A stretch of DNA of 64,000 nt from an uncultured Victivallales bacterium. Its GTDB lineage: Bacteria; Verrucomicrobiota; Lentisphaeria; Victivallales; UBA1829. A program made the position numbers and the translations under genes. Position 1 is the stretch's first letter; each line of letters starts with the position of its first letter. Shown here in pieces: positions 16,886 through 25,114 of the stretch. Where the stretch lies: NCBI GenBank assembly GCA_944391115.1, contig CALXSJ010000013.1, positions 37,138 to 101,137 of the forward strand. Direction: 5' to 3'. The notes under the pieces are model-generated. The model had not been told where the DNA came from and searched no databases. It saw nothing but the letters and a program-made list of their open reading frames with translations.

Positions 16886-18646
16886 TCAGCGTTCCGGCTT
16901 TGTTCTGGAAATTTCCTCAAGGACAAGGGCATTGGCATTAGGTTTGAATCGCTCGCTGTCACGCGTGTAAAGCCTGCCGCGGAAAAATGCGTTTTCCGTC
17001 GGAAGCGACTGAAACTCAGCCAGCAGCGGCGACTTTCTGGACACATAAACGAAAACAGGCGTCTTCGCTCCCTGCGGACGAAGTTCGAACGCCGCATAAT
17101 CCGGTGATGCAATCCCCATATCCGCAAGCAGGTAATCCCCCGTCTCCACGGGGACCGTGCCTTCGATATAGACATTTTTGCCGTCAAACGAACGCGTTCC
17201 GTCGAGCATCGCTCCGCTGACAAGCGCCGGACGATCCGGCATCAGCGGCGACATCAGCATCAGAAGCCCCCATGCGATGCAGCTCGCCAGCAGCGCCGCG
17301 AGCGCGCCGATCTTGAACCACTGGAAGAACCCCACATGCGTATGAGAACGTTTTTCCAGCATGCCGAGGGCAACGATGTTCGCCGTGCTGCCGATCATCG
17401 TGATGTTTCCGCCGAAGCATGCGCCGAAAAGCAGCGCCCACCAGAGCGGCAGATCCTTTGCGCTCGCGGAAAGCTGCTCGATCACCGGACAGAAGGCCGC
17501 AACGAAAATCACATTGTCCACAAATGCCGAGCCGATCGCGGTAACCGCAAGAATGAAGGGAACGAGAACCGCGTGGCTGGAGCCGCAGACGCTGGAAAAA
17601 TAATCCGCCATGATCTGATCCACGTGAGTGTGCTCAAGCGTCCCCGCGATGGCAAAGAGAAGCATGAAAAAGAGCAGAGTCCACCAGTCCACTTCCCGTT
17701 CGACATAATGCCGGGCACGGTCGCGCCGCAGGATCATGACAATCCCGGAACAGACCAGGGGGGCGATCAGCAGAACGCTGTTTTTACCGATGCCGAGCCA
17801 GGTTTCGAGCTGATGATGCATGGAGATCGCGCAAATCGTGACAAGAATCAGGGCAAGCCCCTGTTTATAAGGGACCTCCACAACGGGAGCCAGCGAGAGA
17901 TTGCGCGAGAGCCGCTCCTTCAGGCTGACATCAAACTGCGCAAGCTCCTTCCGGAAGTACCAGATGGTCAGCAGGATGGTTGCCAGAAGCGCCAGAAGCA
18001 TGATCGGGAAAGCGTAGCACATGAAGTCTCCGAATGTCAATCCGCCTTTGGTGCCGATGTAAATGCCGACCGGATTTCCCATCATGGTTCCGGCGCTTCC
18101 GACGTTGGTGCACAGGACGCAGATCAGAATGTAAGGCACGGGATTGAGCTTGAGACGGTCGCAGACCTGAAACACCAGCGTTGCAATGAAAATGATGGAC
18201 GTCACCTCGTCCACCGCGCAGGCGAGAAGCGCGGAAGCCGCCGCCGTGACAGCAATGAATTTCATGCCGGAAATATTCGGCATGGAGACGATCAGCTGCA
18301 CGATCCAGGTGAAGAAACCGAGATCGCGCAGCGCTCCGACGATAATCATCATCCCGACAAGGAAGAGAATCACTTCCAGCGCGGAAGACTGCACAAACGT
18401 AGCGATATCCAGGGAGTTGGAACAGATCAGAACGGAAAGCCCGAGAAAGGCGATCGCCAGACGGATGTTCCAGAACAGCAGGGTGCCGAGAATAATCGCC
18501 AGAAATACGGCGACGGCGGTCGCCTGATGGACTTCAAACACGGTTTTCCCGCAGAGAACGCCGACGCCTGCGCTGACGGCAATGAGGATTCCGATCCGTT
18601 TTATCATGGCTCCGGTAGTCAGTTGGGACGATCCTTCTTCGTGCAT
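16886..18646 (-). CDS. NhaD/ArsB-type ion transporter
   Basis: A 586-residue integral membrane protein of the ion-transporter superfamily (Na+/H+ antiporter NhaD, arsenite pump ArsB, citrate/dicarboxylate carriers). About eleven to thirteen hydrophobic segments cover residues 14-470. Two internal halves carry the family's re-entrant-loop motifs: SAGTMMGNPVGIYIG in the first and GGNITMIGSTANIVALGML in the second; the latter closely follows NhaD and ArsB. After the last helix there is a soluble tail of about 110 residues (from about 475) of unknown role. It starts 55 nt after the PTS EIIA-CBS gene, so the two are one unit; that pairing suggests transport regulated by phosphorylation or nucleotide binding. 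The transported ion is not determined. Confidence 0.85.
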   Translation of the reverse strand: MHEEGSSQLTTGAMIKRIGILIAVSAGVGVLCGKTVFEVHQATAVAVFLAIILGTLLFWNIRLAIAFLGLSVLICSNSLDIATFVQSSALEVILFLVGMMIIVGALRDLGFFTWIVQLIVSMPNISGMKFIAVTAAASALLACAVDEVTSIIFIATLVFQVCDRLKLNPVPYILICVLCTNVGSAGTMMGNPVGIYIGTKGGLTFGDFMCYAFPIMLLALLATILLTIWYFRKELAQFDVSLKERLSRNLSLAPVVEVPYKQGLALILVTICAISMHHQLETWLGIGKNSVLLIAPLVCSGIVMILRRDRARHYVEREVDWWTLLFFMLLFAIAGTLEHTHVDQIMADYFSSVCGSSHAVLVPFILAVTAIGSAFVDNVIFVAAFCPVIEQLSASAKDLPLWWALLFGACFGGNITMIGSTANIVALGMLEKRSHTHVGFFQWFKIGALAALLASCIAWGLLMLMSPLMPDRPALVSGAMLDGTRSFDGKNVYIEGTVPVETGDYLLADMGIASPDYAAFELRPQGAKTPVFVYVSRKSPLLAEFQSLPTENAFFRGRLYTRDSERFKPNANALVLEEISRTKPER

Positions 18647-18701
18647 ATTCCGTAACTCCTGTCTGGTTGAATCTGGTTGCCTGTTCAGCGGGGAAAGGGG
18701 A

Positions 18702-19628
18702 TTATTCCCAGAAAAGCTTGGCGCAGAAATCCTTCAGCTCGACGACGCCCGCCAGGCGGTTCGCATCATCCACGACAAGCAGTTTCGGGAGCTTGTTCAT
18801 CAGAAACTGTTTTGCCAGCTGAACCGCGGGGATGTCCTCATTCACGGTAATGAACTCTTCGCGCATAAAGTCCGCGACCTTGGTTTCATCGGCCGTCTGC
18901 AGAACCTCGGAAAACGGCTGGAAACGGTAAACGGAGGAAAGATCATCCATCCAGAGAATGTGCTCCGGCAGGCTGAACTTCAGGAGATCGGCCAGGGATA
19001 CGACGCCCCGGAGCTCGCGCGTGCCGTCGATGACCGGGATTTCATCCGCATTGTTCGTGGCAAACACCTTGATCGCCTCGCCGAGCGTATTGTTCTCCAG
19101 CAGCGTAACGGGGGTCCGGATCATCACGTCCCGCGCACGCAGAAACTGCGGGATCTCGACCGGAGAGGACGTAAAGTAATTCAGCACGGCTTTCGGATTC
19201 GCCAGCGAAGCGACCTCCTGGACCACCCTGGGATCCATGAAATCCTTGGCCAGCGCCGCAAGCACCTGCAGATGCAGACCGGGATCATCCGGCGGCGTCA
19301 GGACAAGAATCACGATATTGACCCGCGGGGTTCCGGGAACGGCGAAATCAATCCCCTTCGTTGAAGTCGCCATGGCGACAAGCAGACGGTCGACATGTTC
19401 GGAGCGGGCATGCGGAACAGCAAGCCCGGACGCGATGACAGTCGGCATGCGTTTTTCCCGGAGCATCACTTCCTCGATAATTTCCTGTGCATTAAGTCCG
19501 GCGGTGTTGCGGGCGAGAAGCCGTGCCAGTTCGGCGATGACCTCGGACGCCGTTTCAAACTTTGTTCCGCTGATGATGTTGCCTTCGGCGAGAAAGTTGT
19601 AAAAATGAGGGTTGACCTGAACATTCAT
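18702..19628 (-). CDS. PTS EIIA-like (type 2) domain fused to a CBS pair
   Basis: A 308-residue soluble protein. Residues 8-155 match the fructose/mannitol-type EIIA fold: MPTVIASGLAVPHARSEH places the phosphorylatable His73 in VPHAR. Residues about 165-308 form two CBS motifs (DVMIRTPVTLLENNTLGEAI with PVIDGTRELRGVVSLADLL, then FMREEFITVNEDIPA with LLVVDDANRLAGVVELKDF). CBS pairs bind adenine nucleotides. No EIIB or EIIC is nearby, so this is probably regulatory rather than sugar transport, likely acting on the NhaD-type transporter encoded next. The RBS GGGAGAG lies before the ATG, and the promoter is at 19670-19697. Confidence 0.88.
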   Translation of the reverse strand: MNVQVNPHFYNFLAEGNIISGTKFETASEVIAELARLLARNTAGLNAQEIIEEVMLREKRMPTVIASGLAVPHARSEHVDRLLVAMATSTKGIDFAVPGTPRVNIVILVLTPPDDPGLHLQVLAALAKDFMDPRVVQEVASLANPKAVLNYFTSSPVEIPQFLRARDVMIRTPVTLLENNTLGEAIKVFATNNADEIPVIDGTRELRGVVSLADLLKFSLPEHILWMDDLSSVYRFQPFSEVLQTADETKVADFMREEFITVNEDIPAVQLAKQFLMNKLPKLLVVDDANRLAGVVELKDFCAKLFWE

Positions 19629-19669
19629 CTGGACTCTCCCGGGTTGTTTTTCTTGCAGAATCTTAATGT

Positions 19670-19697
19670 ATCATAATGTCCGCTTTTTGAAAATCAA
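19670..19697 (-). promoter_or_regulatory. Promoter of EIIA-CBS/transporter operon
   Basis: Minus strand TTGATT (19692-19697), 16-nt spacer, TATGAT (19670-19675), 42 nt before the start codon at 19628. Confidence 0.5.
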
Positions 19698-19810
19698 GCG
19701 GATTCCCGCTGAAAAACCGGAAAAACTTGACCGTTCCCGCAGCAGCCGGACAACGGGATTTTCCGTGGAGGCCGGGCAGACAAACCAAGGCGGAAAAACA
19801 AAAAAAAAGA

Positions 19811-19832
19811 AAGATTACCAACTTGTAATCTT
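19811..19832. promoter_or_regulatory. Perfect 8-bp dyad upstream of glycosyltransferase unit
   Basis: AAGATTAC (19811-19818) and GTAATCTT (19825-19832) are perfect inverted copies, 6 nt apart. They lie 30 nt upstream of a TATAAT box (19862-19867) that probably serves the small ORF at 19899. The position fits an operator; no regulator is identified. Confidence 0.45.
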
Positions 19833-19898
19833 GATGCAATATTCCGGCAATGAAGAACGATTATAATATCAGGACAAAAACAAGGAGTGGCTGGTATC

Positions 19899-20075
19899 AT
19901 GAATGAAAATACCCCGAAAGATGTTGCAATTCACGAAAACACCTGGATGAAGTTTCTGCTGTGGGCGGCAAAGTTCGCCGGTTCGAATTCATCCGCAACA
20001 GGCATGGGAACCGCGGACTGGGTCGGCATGACGAGCACTCAGTCGCAGCTGAATTCCCTGGGAGGGAGGATCTGA
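19899..20075 (+). CDS. Small 58-residue protein ahead of glycosyltransferase
   Basis: An ORF of 58 codons beginning MNENTPKDVAIHENTWMKF, with AAGGAG upstream (19882-19887, spacing about 11 nt). It has one short hydrophobic segment (MKFLLWAAKFAG) and a Ser/Thr/Gly-rich tail. Its stop lies 5 nt before the glycosyltransferase start, whose RBS (GGGAGGGAGG) is inside the end of this ORF, so translation is coupled. No family is recognised. It may be a real small protein or a translated leader. Confidence 0.5.
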   Translation: MNENTPKDVAIHENTWMKFLLWAAKFAGSNSSATGMGTADWVGMTSTQSQLNSLGGRI

Positions 20076-20080
20076 GTCTT

Positions 20081-21514
20081 ATGGAGAGGGAGAACACCTG
20101 CAAAAACGGAGCATGGCTGAAATACCTGACGCTCGCCACTTTGATCCTCGGCACTGCCGCCGCCGTCATCGGCATGAACACGGATCAGCTTCTCGCTGTC
20201 CTGAACAGCCAGTGGGTTCCGAGCGGATTCCTCGGATTCCTGCTTCTTTTCGGAACTCTTTACAATCTGGTGACGGTGATCCTCGGCACCCTGTTCTACC
20301 GCGAGAAACCGATGCTCTCCGATGAACAGCTTCCAAGCTGCACGGTGATTGTGCCCGCCTACAATGAAGGCAAGGCGGTCACCATCGCGCTTGAAAGCAT
20401 TCTGGCAAGCGACTATCCGCCGGAAAAACTCGAAATCATCGCGATCGACGACGGAAGCCGGGACGACACATGGAGCTGGATCGCCCGCGCGGCGGCCGCC
20501 TCCAACGGCAGGATCCGCGGCGTCAAGCTGGAACAGAACCGCGGGAAACGTCATGCGATTCAGTATGGAACGAAACTTTCCACAAAAGATGTCATCATCA
20601 CGGTGGACAGCGATTCCGTTGTGGAACCGGATTCGATCCGGCGTCTGAACAGTCCCTTCATCGATCCCGCGGTCGGCGCGGTTGCGGGATCCGTCAAGGT
20701 GTCCAATCTTTCCGACGGCGTGCTCCCGCGCATGATGGATGCCCATTACGCATTCAGCTGCTGCGTGCTCCGCGCGGCGAACAGCGTGCTCCGCACGGTG
20801 GTCTGCACGCCGGGGGCATTGAGCGCCTACCGCCGTTCCGCGCTGCTGGAATTCCTGGACGCCTGGGCGAACCAGACTTTCTGCGGCCGGCCCGCGGGCA
20901 TCGGCGAAGACCGCGCCCTGACAACGTTCATGCTCCGCAACCGCTGGCATGTCCTGTATCAGCGCGGGGCGGTGGTCCATACGGAAATGCCCTCGAAATA
21001 TCAGGCGACCTACCGGATGATGCTCCGCTGGGAACGCGGAAACATCCGGGAAATGCTCTCCACTTACGAATTCGCATTCCGCCGTTTCGACTGGTTCCAT
21101 CTGGCGATTCAGCTGAACCTGATTTTCCAGACATACATCTTCATCCAGTCCCTGCTCTTTGTCCCGTTTGTCGCAGCCGCGATGGTGGCAGCTCCGGTTT
21201 TCTGGTTCCAGAGCACCTTCCTTCTGACAATTCTCTGGACGGCCCTGCCCGCTCTCTGCTACTATCTCATGAGCGGCGGAACCGGATGGATCTGGACCTT
21301 CACCTACACCTTTTTCCGAACCTTCTTCCTGTTCTGGATTTCCCCCTACAGCCTGCTCACCGTACGCAATTCCGGCTGGCTGACCCGCGGGAAGGCCGAA
21401 GAGGCGAAAAGAGCCGCCAAGGAACGCTTCCAGCAGCTCTCCGGTCCCGCGGCAATCTTCGGGAAGGAAGTGGCGGGCCAGCAGGCTCCGGCAGCTCACG
21501 TTTACTTCAAATGA
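20081..21514 (+). CDS. Family 2 glycosyltransferase, membrane-bound, processive type
   Basis: A 477-residue protein starting at ATG 20081 behind GGGAGGGAGG. Two N-terminal membrane helices (about 12-32, 44-70) are followed by a GT-A catalytic domain: VIVPAYNEGKAV, AIDDGSRDD, the DXD-like VDSDS, GEDRAL, and LRWERGN, which corresponds to the (Q/R)XXRW motif of hyaluronan, chitin and cellulose-type synthases. Three or four C-terminal helices follow (about 350-445). It should polymerise or transfer a nucleotide-activated sugar at the inner membrane. A strong terminator follows at 21551. Confidence 0.88.
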   Translation: MERENTCKNGAWLKYLTLATLILGTAAAVIGMNTDQLLAVLNSQWVPSGFLGFLLLFGTLYNLVTVILGTLFYREKPMLSDEQLPSCTVIVPAYNEGKAVTIALESILASDYPPEKLEIIAIDDGSRDDTWSWIARAAAASNGRIRGVKLEQNRGKRHAIQYGTKLSTKDVIITVDSDSVVEPDSIRRLNSPFIDPAVGAVAGSVKVSNLSDGVLPRMMDAHYAFSCCVLRAANSVLRTVVCTPGALSAYRRSALLEFLDAWANQTFCGRPAGIGEDRALTTFMLRNRWHVLYQRGAVVHTEMPSKYQATYRMMLRWERGNIREMLSTYEFAFRRFDWFHLAIQLNLIFQTYIFIQSLLFVPFVAAAMVAAPVFWFQSTFLLTILWTALPALCYYLMSGGTGWIWTFTYTFFRTFFLFWISPYSLLTVRNSGWLTRGKAEEAKRAAKERFQQLSGPAAIFGKEVAGQQAPAAHVYFK

Positions 21515-21550
21515 TCCGGCTGCCATCCGGCATTTCAGCATGAGCCTGGA

Positions 21551-21585
21551 AACCTCCGGCGGATATTTTCCGCCGGAGGTTTTTT
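21551..21585 (+). terminator. Rho-independent terminator after glycosyltransferase
   Basis: A perfect 13-bp stem (21551-21563 with 21569-21581), 5-nt loop, and a run of T to 21585. It lies 37 nt past the glycosyltransferase stop. Confidence 0.9.
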
Positions 21586-21628
21586 CATTTCAAGGGAAAA
21601 ACGGGAAAGAGAGGCGGTTGTTCCGTTT

Positions 21629-22165
21629 TCAAACGTCTGCCGCCCGGAAGGAAAATTCACAGCCGCAAAAATTCTGCCGGTAGAATCCATAGTGCTTCGA
21701 AAGTTCAATCGAACGCTTGAATCCGTCCTTCTTCTTGAAATCCCACGGTTCGAATCCGGAGAAGGCGCCGCCGACCTCAAAGATCAGACGGGAATTTTTA
21801 TGAGGGCTGACGGTCAGCGTCGTGGCAAAATTCATCCCGAACTCTTCCGCCCTTGCCGCCGCACGGCCGAGAGAAAAGGAGAAACATGCCCGGCAGCGGC
21901 GGCCGCCTTCCGGCTGGACGGCATAATCCGCCACCCTGGAAACGGAGCGAAGCCATGCGGCATGATCGTATTCATCGACCAGAAGTTCCAGGCTGTGGAT
22001 TTCCGCCAGACGCCGCACATGAAACAGCCGTTTTTCAAATTCCTCTTCCGTATGGATATTGGAATTCGAAAAAAAAAGGACAATGTCCCGCTCCGATTCC
22101 AGCAGACGTTCCACACAGGCGGAGGCGCATGGGGCGCAGCAGACATGAAGCAGCAGTTTTTTCAT
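21629..22165 (-). CDS. queH: Epoxyqueuosine reductase QueH
   Basis: A 178-residue protein of the QueH (DUF208) family, the non-homologous alternative to QueG for the last step of queuosine synthesis in tRNA. The family cysteines are visible: HVCCAPC at 7-13, RRCRACF near 90-96, and a C-terminal FCGCEFS near 166-172, which together bind iron-sulfur and metal centres. TLTVSPHKN and FKKKDGFKRSIELS are strongly conserved QueH segments. Length matches the family. It follows the cupin gene in the same direction with an 18-nt gap. Confidence 0.94.
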   Translation of the reverse strand: MKKLLLHVCCAPCASACVERLLESERDIVLFFSNSNIHTEEEFEKRLFHVRRLAEIHSLELLVDEYDHAAWLRSVSRVADYAVQPEGGRRCRACFSFSLGRAAARAEEFGMNFATTLTVSPHKNSRLIFEVGGAFSGFEPWDFKKKDGFKRSIELSKHYGFYRQNFCGCEFSFRAADV

Positions 22166-22183
22166 GGAAACGGCCTGCCGAAT

Positions 22184-22600
22184 TTACGCGGGGAGAACTC
22201 CGTCGAAAGGAGCGGAATCCGCCGGAGAAATCGGCACATAGGGGCCTTTCTTCACTTCAAAAGCGACGGTTCCCGGTTCGCGGGACACAAAATGATGCCA
22301 GACGCCTTCCGGAATTTCAAGCAGGGGAATGTCGCCTCCGGGCGTCATGCGGTATGTTCCTGTAACGGTCCCGGCATCATCATAGGTGTAGACGTCAATC
22401 GCGCCTTTCAGGATGAAAAGGAGTTCCCATTTGTCCTTGTGCCGGTGCGGATGAATCACGGTATCCGGCTCTGCGGCAACGCACAGACGGTGAATACCCT
22501 CCTCCAGGGATTCATGCAGATTGAAATGCGAACGCCGGCGCGACGACTCCCGGGCAAGTTTTGTCAGTTCCGCCATTTTTCCGGAATCAATGATCTTCAT
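22184..22600 (-). CDS. WbuC-family cupin metalloprotein
   Basis: A 138-residue single-domain cupin. Metal-ligand motifs are HPHRHKDKWELLFILKG (near 50-66) and PEGVWHHFVS (near 105-114). The N-terminal SGKMAELTKLARESSRRRSHFNLH is characteristic of WbuC-like proteins, which are found in O-antigen and capsule clusters and have no proven reaction. RBS GGGAAAGGA lies upstream. Surrounding envelope-sugar genes agree with a role in surface polysaccharide synthesis. Confidence 0.85.
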   Translation of the reverse strand: MKIIDSGKMAELTKLARESSRRRSHFNLHESLEEGIHRLCVAAEPDTVIHPHRHKDKWELLFILKGAIDVYTYDDAGTVTGTYRMTPGGDIPLLEIPEGVWHHFVSREPGTVAFEVKKGPYVPISPADSAPFDGVLPA

Positions 22601-22632
22601 AAGCTTATCCTTTCCCTGTAAAATTCTGCAGC

Positions 22633-22661
22633 AAGATACATCCGCCTCACAGATTTTTCAA
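22633..22661 (-). promoter_or_regulatory. Promoter of cupin-queH unit
   Basis: Minus strand TTGAAA (22656-22661), 17-nt spacer, TATCTT (22633-22638), 33 nt before the start at 22600. Confidence 0.55.
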
Positions 22662-22752
22662 GAAGATTTGCCATTCTCTCCGGAATGCACCTCCGTGTTT
22701 CCGCAATTTTCATAAAAAAAGTAGAAAAGCCGAATTATTTCATCGGCGGCAA

Positions 22753-22781
22753 TTGGCATTTTCAGGAAAAGATGCTATATT
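22753..22781 (+). promoter_or_regulatory. Promoter of copper ATPase gene
   Basis: TTGGCA (22753-22758), 17-nt spacer, TATATT (22776-22781), 50 nt before the chosen ATG 22831. Because the long open frame starts inside this promoter, a later start codon is preferred. Confidence 0.55.
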
Positions 22782-22830
22782 TTACAGCTTTGCAAAAATG
22801 CGGAAGGCGGGGAAGGATTCGTGTGAAGAT

Positions 22831-25017
22831 ATGAAGGAGATGAATTTTCTGATTCTCGGCATGCACTGCGCTTCCTGCGCGGCATCCGTGGAACGCGCGG
22901 TGAAGAAAATGGACGGCGTCACAAAGGTCTATGTCAATCTTGCGACAAAAACCATGACGCTCTCCGCGGAGGAGTCCGTCACACCGGGCATGATTATCGA
23001 GCGCGTGACGGACAGCGGATTCCGTGCGCAGCTGATCGAAGACCGCCGCCAGACAAGGGAAGACGAAGAAGCGGGAGGACGCTATTTCCTGCGTTTCCTC
23101 ACCGCGCTGATTTTTTCCATTCTGCTGTTCTACGCCGCCATGAGCGGGATGCTCGGGCTTCCCTATCCTCCGATTCCGCCGCTTGCAAACGCCTTTGTCC
23201 AGATTGCGCTTCTGATTCCGGTTCTTCTGGCAGGCTGCACCTTCTATCTTTACGGCTTCAGGACACTGGCAAAACTGTCCCCCAATATGGATTCCCTGAT
23301 CGCTCTCGGAACAAGCGCGGCGATTCTCTACAGTGTCTACCTGATCGTGAGAGGCGACTTTGAACATCTCTATTTCGATACGGCGGGCATGATTATCGCC
23401 CTGATCATGCTGGGCAAATTCCTGGAGGCGCGCTCGCGCGGAAAAGCCTCCGGCGCAATCGCCGAACTCATGAAGCTTTCTCCGGAAACCGCCTGCCTGA
23501 TGGTGGATGACCGCGAGGCGCTGATTCCGGTATCCGAACTCAAGCCCGGCGACCGGGTCCGCGTCAAGCCGGGGGAACGCGTGCCCGCCGACGGCATCAT
23601 TGAGGAAGGCTCAACCACAATTGACGAATCCATGCTGACCGGCGAAAGCATGCCTGTGGAAAAGACCTCCGGCTCCAGCGTGACCGGCGGCTCCATGAAT
23701 AAAAACGGCTCGTTCATCTTCCGCGTCACCCACACCGGCGAGGACACCGTCATATCCAAAATCATCGCAATGGTGCAGGATGCGCAGAGTTCCCGCCCGC
23801 CGATTGCGCGCCTGGCCGACACCATCTCCGGGTTCTTCGTCTGGGGGGTCATCCTCATTGCCGCGGCAACCTTTTCCATCTGGTATTTTGCCGCGGGAGA
23901 AACTTTCGGGCGCGCACTGAACTTCACGCTCGCCGTGCTGGTCATCGCCTGCCCGTGCGCGCTCGGTCTGGCAACCCCGATTGCGCTGATTGTCGGAATC
24001 GGGCGCGGCGCGAAACTGGGCATTCTCATCAAAAGCGGAAAAGCCCTGGAGAGCGCGGGAAAGACGACAACCGTCGTGCTGGACAAAACGGGAACCATCA
24101 CGGAAGGCAGACCGGATCTCTCCGGCATTCAGACGGTCCCGAACGGACGCTTCACGGAAAGTCAGCTGCTCGCCATGGCGGCCGCGGCGGAAAAGGGTTC
24201 CGAACATCCGCTGGCCGACGCGGTCGTCCGCGCCGCGCGGGAACGGGATCTGACACTGCCGGAAATCACCGATTTCAAGGCGCTTCCCGGACACGGCGTA
24301 TTCTGCCGGATTCACGGACGGGAGTTCATCCTCGGTAATCTCTCCTTCATGCAGACGCATAAGATCGGCGTCGGCATGGTGGACACGACCGGAAGCGATT
24401 CCATCATTTTCGCCGCGTATGACAGGCAGCTGATCGGCGTGATCCGCATTGCGGACAGCATCAAGCCCTCCACTGCGAAAGCGACGGAAGCGCTGCACCG
24501 GCTCGGCGTCAAAGTCGTGATGCTGACCGGCGACCACAAGGCGGTGGCCGCGTCCATCGCGCGGACACTTGGAATCGACGAATACTACGCGGAACTCCTG
24601 CCCAATGCCAAAGCGGAAATCATCCGGCGCCTGCAGCAGAAAGGAGAGCGTGTCGCAATGGTCGGCGACGGCATCAACGACGCCCCCGCGCTGGCGCTGG
24701 CGGATACGGGTATTGCCATCGGCTCCGGCACCGACATTGCAATGGAATCCGCCGACATCATTCTCATGCAGAGCAATCTCACGGAAGTCCCCGCGGCAAT
24801 CGCCCTGAGCCGCGCCACAATGCGCATCATCCGGGAGAATCTCTTCTGGGCGTTCATCTACAACGTGGTCTGCATTCCGCTTGCCGCGGGCGCGTTCGTC
24901 GCATTTCTCGGCTGGACGCTGAATCCGATCTTCGGCGCACTCGCGATGGCATGCAGTTCCGTTTCCGTGGTATTGAACGCCCTGCGTCTTCGCACTTTCC
25001 GTCCGGACGGCATTTAA
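22831..25017 (+). CDS. copA: Copper-exporting P1B-type ATPase
   Basis: A 728-residue pump from ATG 22831. It has one N-terminal heavy-metal domain with GMHCASC (Cys13 and Cys16), then eight membrane helices. Core motifs are TGESMPVEK (actuator), CPCALGLATP (the transmembrane Cys-Pro-Cys), DKTGTIT (phosphorylated Asp), SEHPLADA (the His of the nucleotide domain) and GDGINDAPAL. The last helices carry YNVVCIPLAAG and MACSSVSVVLNALRL, the signature of the Cu+ (P1B-1) subgroup. It exports Cu+ across the inner membrane. Only one metal-binding domain is present. No CueR-like regulator or chaperone adjoins it. Confidence 0.94.
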   Translation: MKEMNFLILGMHCASCAASVERAVKKMDGVTKVYVNLATKTMTLSAEESVTPGMIIERVTDSGFRAQLIEDRRQTREDEEAGGRYFLRFLTALIFSILLFYAAMSGMLGLPYPPIPPLANAFVQIALLIPVLLAGCTFYLYGFRTLAKLSPNMDSLIALGTSAAILYSVYLIVRGDFEHLYFDTAGMIIALIMLGKFLEARSRGKASGAIAELMKLSPETACLMVDDREALIPVSELKPGDRVRVKPGERVPADGIIEEGSTTIDESMLTGESMPVEKTSGSSVTGGSMNKNGSFIFRVTHTGEDTVISKIIAMVQDAQSSRPPIARLADTISGFFVWGVILIAAATFSIWYFAAGETFGRALNFTLAVLVIACPCALGLATPIALIVGIGRGAKLGILIKSGKALESAGKTTTVVLDKTGTITEGRPDLSGIQTVPNGRFTESQLLAMAAAAEKGSEHPLADAVVRAARERDLTLPEITDFKALPGHGVFCRIHGREFILGNLSFMQTHKIGVGMVDTTGSDSIIFAAYDRQLIGVIRIADSIKPSTAKATEALHRLGVKVVMLTGDHKAVAASIARTLGIDEYYAELLPNAKAEIIRRLQQKGERVAMVGDGINDAPALALADTGIAIGSGTDIAMESADIILMQSNLTEVPAAIALSRATMRIIRENLFWAFIYNVVCIPLAAGAFVAFLGWTLNPIFGALAMACSSVSVVLNALRLRTFRPDGI

Positions 25018-25032
25018 ATTGCACGGAAAAGC

Positions 25033-25060
25033 TTGCATTGCGCCAAGTTTATGGTATCTT
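25033..25060 (+). promoter_or_regulatory. Promoter of DegT aminotransferase gene
   Basis: TTGCAT (25033-25038), 16-nt spacer, TATCTT (25055-25060), 54 nt before the ATG at 25115. Confidence 0.5.
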
Positions 25061-25114
25061 ACCGCAGGATGCTTTTAACGTTCAATCAATACAGTAAAGA
25101 AATGCGAGTGAAAC

